This document shows, piece after piece, positions 61,292-64,000 of a stretch of DNA of 64,000 nt. Under the pieces are notes generated by a model. The model saw only the letters and a list, made by a program, of their open reading frames with translations, searched no databases and was not told the DNA's origin. The stretch is from JBHHUI01 sp965248775. Its GTDB lineage: Bacteria > Chloroflexota > Anaerolineae > Anaerolineales > JBHHUI01. The stretch is taken from NCBI GenBank assembly GCA_965248775.1, contig OZ252150.1, positions 5,208,001 to 5,272,000 of the forward strand. The letters run 5' to 3'. The position numbers and the translations under genes were made by a program. Positions within the stretch are counted from its first letter, which is position 1. Every line of letters begins with the position of its first letter.

Positions 61292-61357
61292 TCCAAGCTG
61301 ATTATAGGTTTTTTCGGAACAGTCGCCAGCCGCACGTTCGCGACGTGCAATCCCCAA

Positions 61358-61366
61358 TGCTATAAT
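61358..61366 (+). promoter_or_regulatory. extended -10 box in the divergent kinase region
   Basis: TGCTATAAT at 61358-61366, ten bases before the ATG at 61376. This favours the ATG at 61430 as the true start of the kinase, or else a very short leader. Confidence 0.6.
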
Positions 61367-61429
61367 CCACTTAACATGAAAAATCGCTGCGCTCTAGAAA
61401 CTCAACCGCAGCGACTAGCCTCTCTACCT

Positions 61430-63505
61430 ATGTCCACCACTGGTGTCACCTCCGAACTGAACCGCCTCGAGCTTCTCTCCAACATTAGCCGCGATATTGT
61501 CAGTGAGTTAGAGCTACATGAACTGCTACAGCGTATATTGCGCGTGGCGGCCAAAGCCCTTAGTGTGAATACCGGCAGTATTGTGCTCGTGGATGCGGAG
61601 AAACGCGTTGTTGATGCTGTGATGCTCATCCAGGGCGAAATAGTGGCGAACGTGGAGGCCCGAATGACCCCGTTGGCTCGGGAAGGCTTGGCCGGATGGG
61701 TAATACGCAACCGGCAGAGTGCCAGCGTTCCGAATACTGCAGAGGACCCACGTTGGCTCGAAACGGAAACGTCCGCCAACATCGGACCACGCGCCGTCGT
61801 ATCAACGCCCTTACTTGTGGCTGGACGCTTGCTTGGCACAATGACAGTCAGTCATGACACGCCGGGATATTTCAATGAGAGCGACGTGGAGCTGCTCGAA
61901 TCGATATCCGATCAGGCGGCGATCGCGGTTGTGAACGCCAATCTTTTCGAGGACAGTCGCCAGCAGGCCCGGGCAATGGCTGCAATTGCGGAGACTGCAC
62001 GCATGTTGAGTGCCACGCTCAATCCGGAGGATGTTCTCCATTCCCTGGCAATCCAGGTCTACAAAGTACTACACGTTGAGGCAACGTCTATCGCACTCGT
62101 TGATCCCGTTTCAAATGATCTCGTGTTTCGAAAGGCGCACGGTGCTGGATCGAACGAAATCATTGGCAAAAAAATTTCCGGGCACGAAGGGATTGCCGGT
62201 TGGGTGGTTAAAAACGGGCGCGGTATTATCGTGCCGGATGTTGCTTCTGATTCGCGCTTTAATCCAGAGTTTGATTACGTCACTGGTTTCAAAACGAAAG
62301 CAGCGCTCTGCACACCCATTCAAGTAGGTGGTCAGACCCTCGGTGTGATCGAAGCTCTCAATCCAGTCTTTGCGCCCTTCGAGCTTGCAGACCTGCAGTT
62401 GTTGGGTAGCATTGCCGACTTGGCCGGAACCGCGCTCGCCCATGCACAAGAATTTAAAACGACACAAGCTGCAGAACAACACTATGCCGGGCTGTTCGAA
62501 GATAGCATCGACCCGATCCTGCTCTCCGATCTACAAGGCCGAATCACAGATGCCAATCGGAAAGCCGTTGAAACGTTCGGCTATCCGCGCGCTTTCATGA
62601 CAAAACATACAATGAATGAGCTGCACCATCAAGAGGAAGGCGAGTTACACACATGGCTGCACGATATTACCTCTGGTAGGGAGGTTGCCTTTGAGGCACG
62701 GGCGTTGACTTCCAGAGGGGGCGAAATCCCCGTCGAGATTCATGCTAAGCGTATTCTCTCCGGGGATTCGGAATTGATCCAATGGATTGAACGCGATCTG
62801 TCGGACCGGGCTGCAATTGAGGAGATGCGTACTGACTTGATCTCGATGATCTTCCACGATTTGCGTTCGCCACTTGGAAACATCATTTCAAGCCTGGATG
62901 TAATGGATATATCAATCCCGCCCGACGATGAGTCGCTGCGGGCTGTCCTGCGTATTGCTGTACGCTCGTCGGCACGCCTCTCCCGGCTGGTTGATTCTTT
63001 GTTGGACTTGCGCCGCTTGGAAGCCGGTCATTCTGTACTACAAAAGACCGAGGTTTCTGTCACTGCCATTATTGCCGACGGTGCCGAACAAGTGCATCCA
63101 ATGGCTGAGGGCAAAGATATCCTACTGCGTTTCGATCTCCCATCGCAGGTTCCGATCATACAGATGGATGTTGACATGATGCGGCGGGTAGTAATCAACC
63201 TGATGGAGAATTCAATAAAATACACACCCAACGGTGGGCAAATGCACGTCTCGGCCACCATTGGTGTGAATGAGATCGTTGTGAGCATCGCGGACACCGG
63301 CCCCGGTATTCCAGAGGAAGAGCAGGCACGTGTCTTTGAAAAATTTGCCCGTGTTCAACGCGAGGGGCCCCCCAAGGGCTTGGGCCTGGGACTGGCCTTT
63401 TGCAAGATGGCGGTGGAAGCCCACGGCGGACGCATCTGGGCTTCGGGTGAGTCCGGCCAGGGAGCGGTGTTCAGTTTTGCCCTCCCGGTTAATTCAGATG
63501 ACTGA
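61430..63505 (+). CDS. soluble histidine kinase (two GAF, PAS, HisKA, HATPase)
   Basis: 691 residues from ATG 61430 (709 from ATG 61376, which is so near the -10 box that it is less likely). GAF1 about 15-165 (LHELLQRILRVAAKALSV, EGLAGWVIRNRQSASVPNTAED), GAF2 about 185-335 (EDVLHSLAIQVYKVL, GIAGWVVKNGRGIIVPDVASDSRF), PAS about 350-470 (LFEDSIDPILLSDLQGRITDANRK), HisKA H-box MIFHDLRSPLGNI, N-box NLMENSIKYTP, G1 IADTGPGIP, G2 GLGLGLAFCKMAVEAHGG. The second soluble kinase next to the one above, with similar domains; they probably arose by duplication. The next gene overlaps its stop by eight bases. Confidence 0.94.
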   Translation: MSTTGVTSELNRLELLSNISRDIVSELELHELLQRILRVAAKALSVNTGSIVLVDAEKRVVDAVMLIQGEIVANVEARMTPLAREGLAGWVIRNRQSASVPNTAEDPRWLETETSANIGPRAVVSTPLLVAGRLLGTMTVSHDTPGYFNESDVELLESISDQAAIAVVNANLFEDSRQQARAMAAIAETARMLSATLNPEDVLHSLAIQVYKVLHVEATSIALVDPVSNDLVFRKAHGAGSNEIIGKKISGHEGIAGWVVKNGRGIIVPDVASDSRFNPEFDYVTGFKTKAALCTPIQVGGQTLGVIEALNPVFAPFELADLQLLGSIADLAGTALAHAQEFKTTQAAEQHYAGLFEDSIDPILLSDLQGRITDANRKAVETFGYPRAFMTKHTMNELHHQEEGELHTWLHDITSGREVAFEARALTSRGGEIPVEIHAKRILSGDSELIQWIERDLSDRAAIEEMRTDLISMIFHDLRSPLGNIISSLDVMDISIPPDDESLRAVLRIAVRSSARLSRLVDSLLDLRRLEAGHSVLQKTEVSVTAIIADGAEQVHPMAEGKDILLRFDLPSQVPIIQMDVDMMRRVVINLMENSIKYTPNGGQMHVSATIGVNEIVVSIADTGPGIPEEEQARVFEKFARVQREGPPKGLGLGLAFCKMAVEAHGGRIWASGESGQGAVFSFALPVNSDD

Positions 63506-64000
63506 ACGCCTATACTACAACGATTCATACAAACGCCGATTTGTGAGCCGTGTCCGAGAGCAGGTAACGCAAAATGGTAATGCGGCCCTGATACTCGATA
63601 AAACATATTTTTATCCCACTTCTGGCGGACAACCCCACGATGTTGGCGATATTGATGGCGTGGAAGTTCTGGATGTTTTTATCCGGCCTGATGATGGGGC
63701 CGTCTTGCATCTGCTTGCAGATACTATCTCTGCGCTAGATAGCAGCGTGGAAGCCAATCTCGATTGGACACGTCGTTTCGATCACATGCAGCAACATACC
63801 GGCCAGCATATTCTCTCGCAGGCTTTTTTACAGGTCGCGGAGGCCACTACTGTTGGTTTTCATCTCAGCCCGGATCGTGTTACCTTCGATCTGAATCAAA
63901 TCGATCTGGCAGAGGAGGTCATCGCAAACGCGGAGCAATTAGCGAACGAGGTGGTTATAGGTAACCATTCTGTACGAGCGTGGTTTCCAGAGCCGGCAGA
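63498..64000 (+). CDS. AlaX-like alanyl-tRNA editing protein, cut by the window end
   Basis: The ATG at 63498 overlaps the kinase stop; at least 167 residues run to the edge. It starts MTERLYYNDSYKRRF and has the strand-rich editing fold (TYFYPTSGGQPHDVGDI) and the zinc motif HMQQHTGQHILSQAF, the AlaRS editing/AlaX signature (HxxxH; the third and fourth ligands would lie outside). Free-standing AlaX proteins hydrolyse Ser- or Gly-mischarged tRNA-Ala. A DHHA1 domain may follow beyond the window. The overlap with the kinase suggests co-translation, an odd pairing. Confidence 0.85.
   Translation, partial: MTERLYYNDSYKRRFVSRVREQVTQNGNAALILDKTYFYPTSGGQPHDVGDIDGVEVLDVFIRPDDGAVLHLLADTISALDSSVEANLDWTRRFDHMQQHTGQHILSQAFLQVAEATTVGFHLSPDRVTFDLNQIDLAEEVIANAEQLANEVVIGNHSVRAWFPEPA

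Noticed and set aside
1..64000. CRISPR array or rRNA operon
   Set aside because: No regularly spaced direct repeats and no rRNA-like segment were seen by eye on either strand.

Overview
The window looks like a chromosomal segment of a Chloroflexota bacterium, probably Anaerolineae-like. This is inferred from gene content, not from a marker gene. The pointers are: many membrane-anchored or lipoprotein extracellular proteins with Pro/Thr-rich linkers, a GroEL without the GGM tail, an archaeal-type methylmalonyl-CoA mutase large subunit, Roadblock/LC7 and zinc-ribbon membrane proteins, GAF/PAS histidine kinases, and recurrent TGCTATAAT extended -10 boxes. There is no rRNA or CRISPR array. One tRNA (Val, GAC) is present.

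Layout. 0-8.8 kb: RidA end, an OmpR-type regulator with a frameshifted sensor kinase, tRNA-Val, a T-box-controlled thrS, CIRCE-controlled groES-groEL, a small membrane protein and an MFS transporter. 8.9-13.7 kb, minus strand: Roadblock protein, galE, and a UvrD/PcrA helicase carrying a 364-residue intein. 14-25 kb: a FecR-domain lipoprotein, an IS4 element, then a minus-strand block of membrane-anchored glycosidase-like proteins (three share a GH clan-A-like domain) and a CBM9-like lipoprotein. 25-35 kb: a large GT-C-like membrane protein, two paired zinc-ribbon membrane proteins, an M50 protease and a GT39-like glycosyltransferase split by an ISAzo13-family element. 35-38 kb: an HD hydrolase, a GrdB-like gene with an in-frame UGA in a U-x-x-C motif followed by a SECIS-like hairpin, and an IS element. 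38-50 kb: fatty-acid metabolism (acyl-ACP desaturase, acyl-CoA dehydrogenase, three-subunit acyl-CoA carboxylase, 3-hydroxyacyl-CoA dehydrogenase, a thiolase-like protein without the catalytic Cys, methylmalonyl-CoA mutase large subunit and epimerase), which together suggest propionyl-CoA to succinyl-CoA conversion. 50-59 kb: a CheY-like regulator, a LysM protein with an HExxH motif, a second copy of the IS from 37 kb, kamA with an ATP-grasp ligase, and a phosphotransferase split by IS1182. 59-64 kb: a LURP-one-like protein, two divergent GAF/PAS histidine kinases and an AlaX-like editing protein cut by the window end.

Mobile DNA is a major theme. Five apparently complete IS elements of four kinds are present, all with readable ends and target duplications. 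Two sit inside genes, and removing each with one target copy restores an exact open reading frame. There are also fragments of an IS30 transposase and of an alpha/beta hydrolase. The most interesting items are the probable selenoprotein, the intein, the IS pair differing at a -1 frameshift heptamer, the kamA/ATP-grasp pair, and the Cys-less thiolase.
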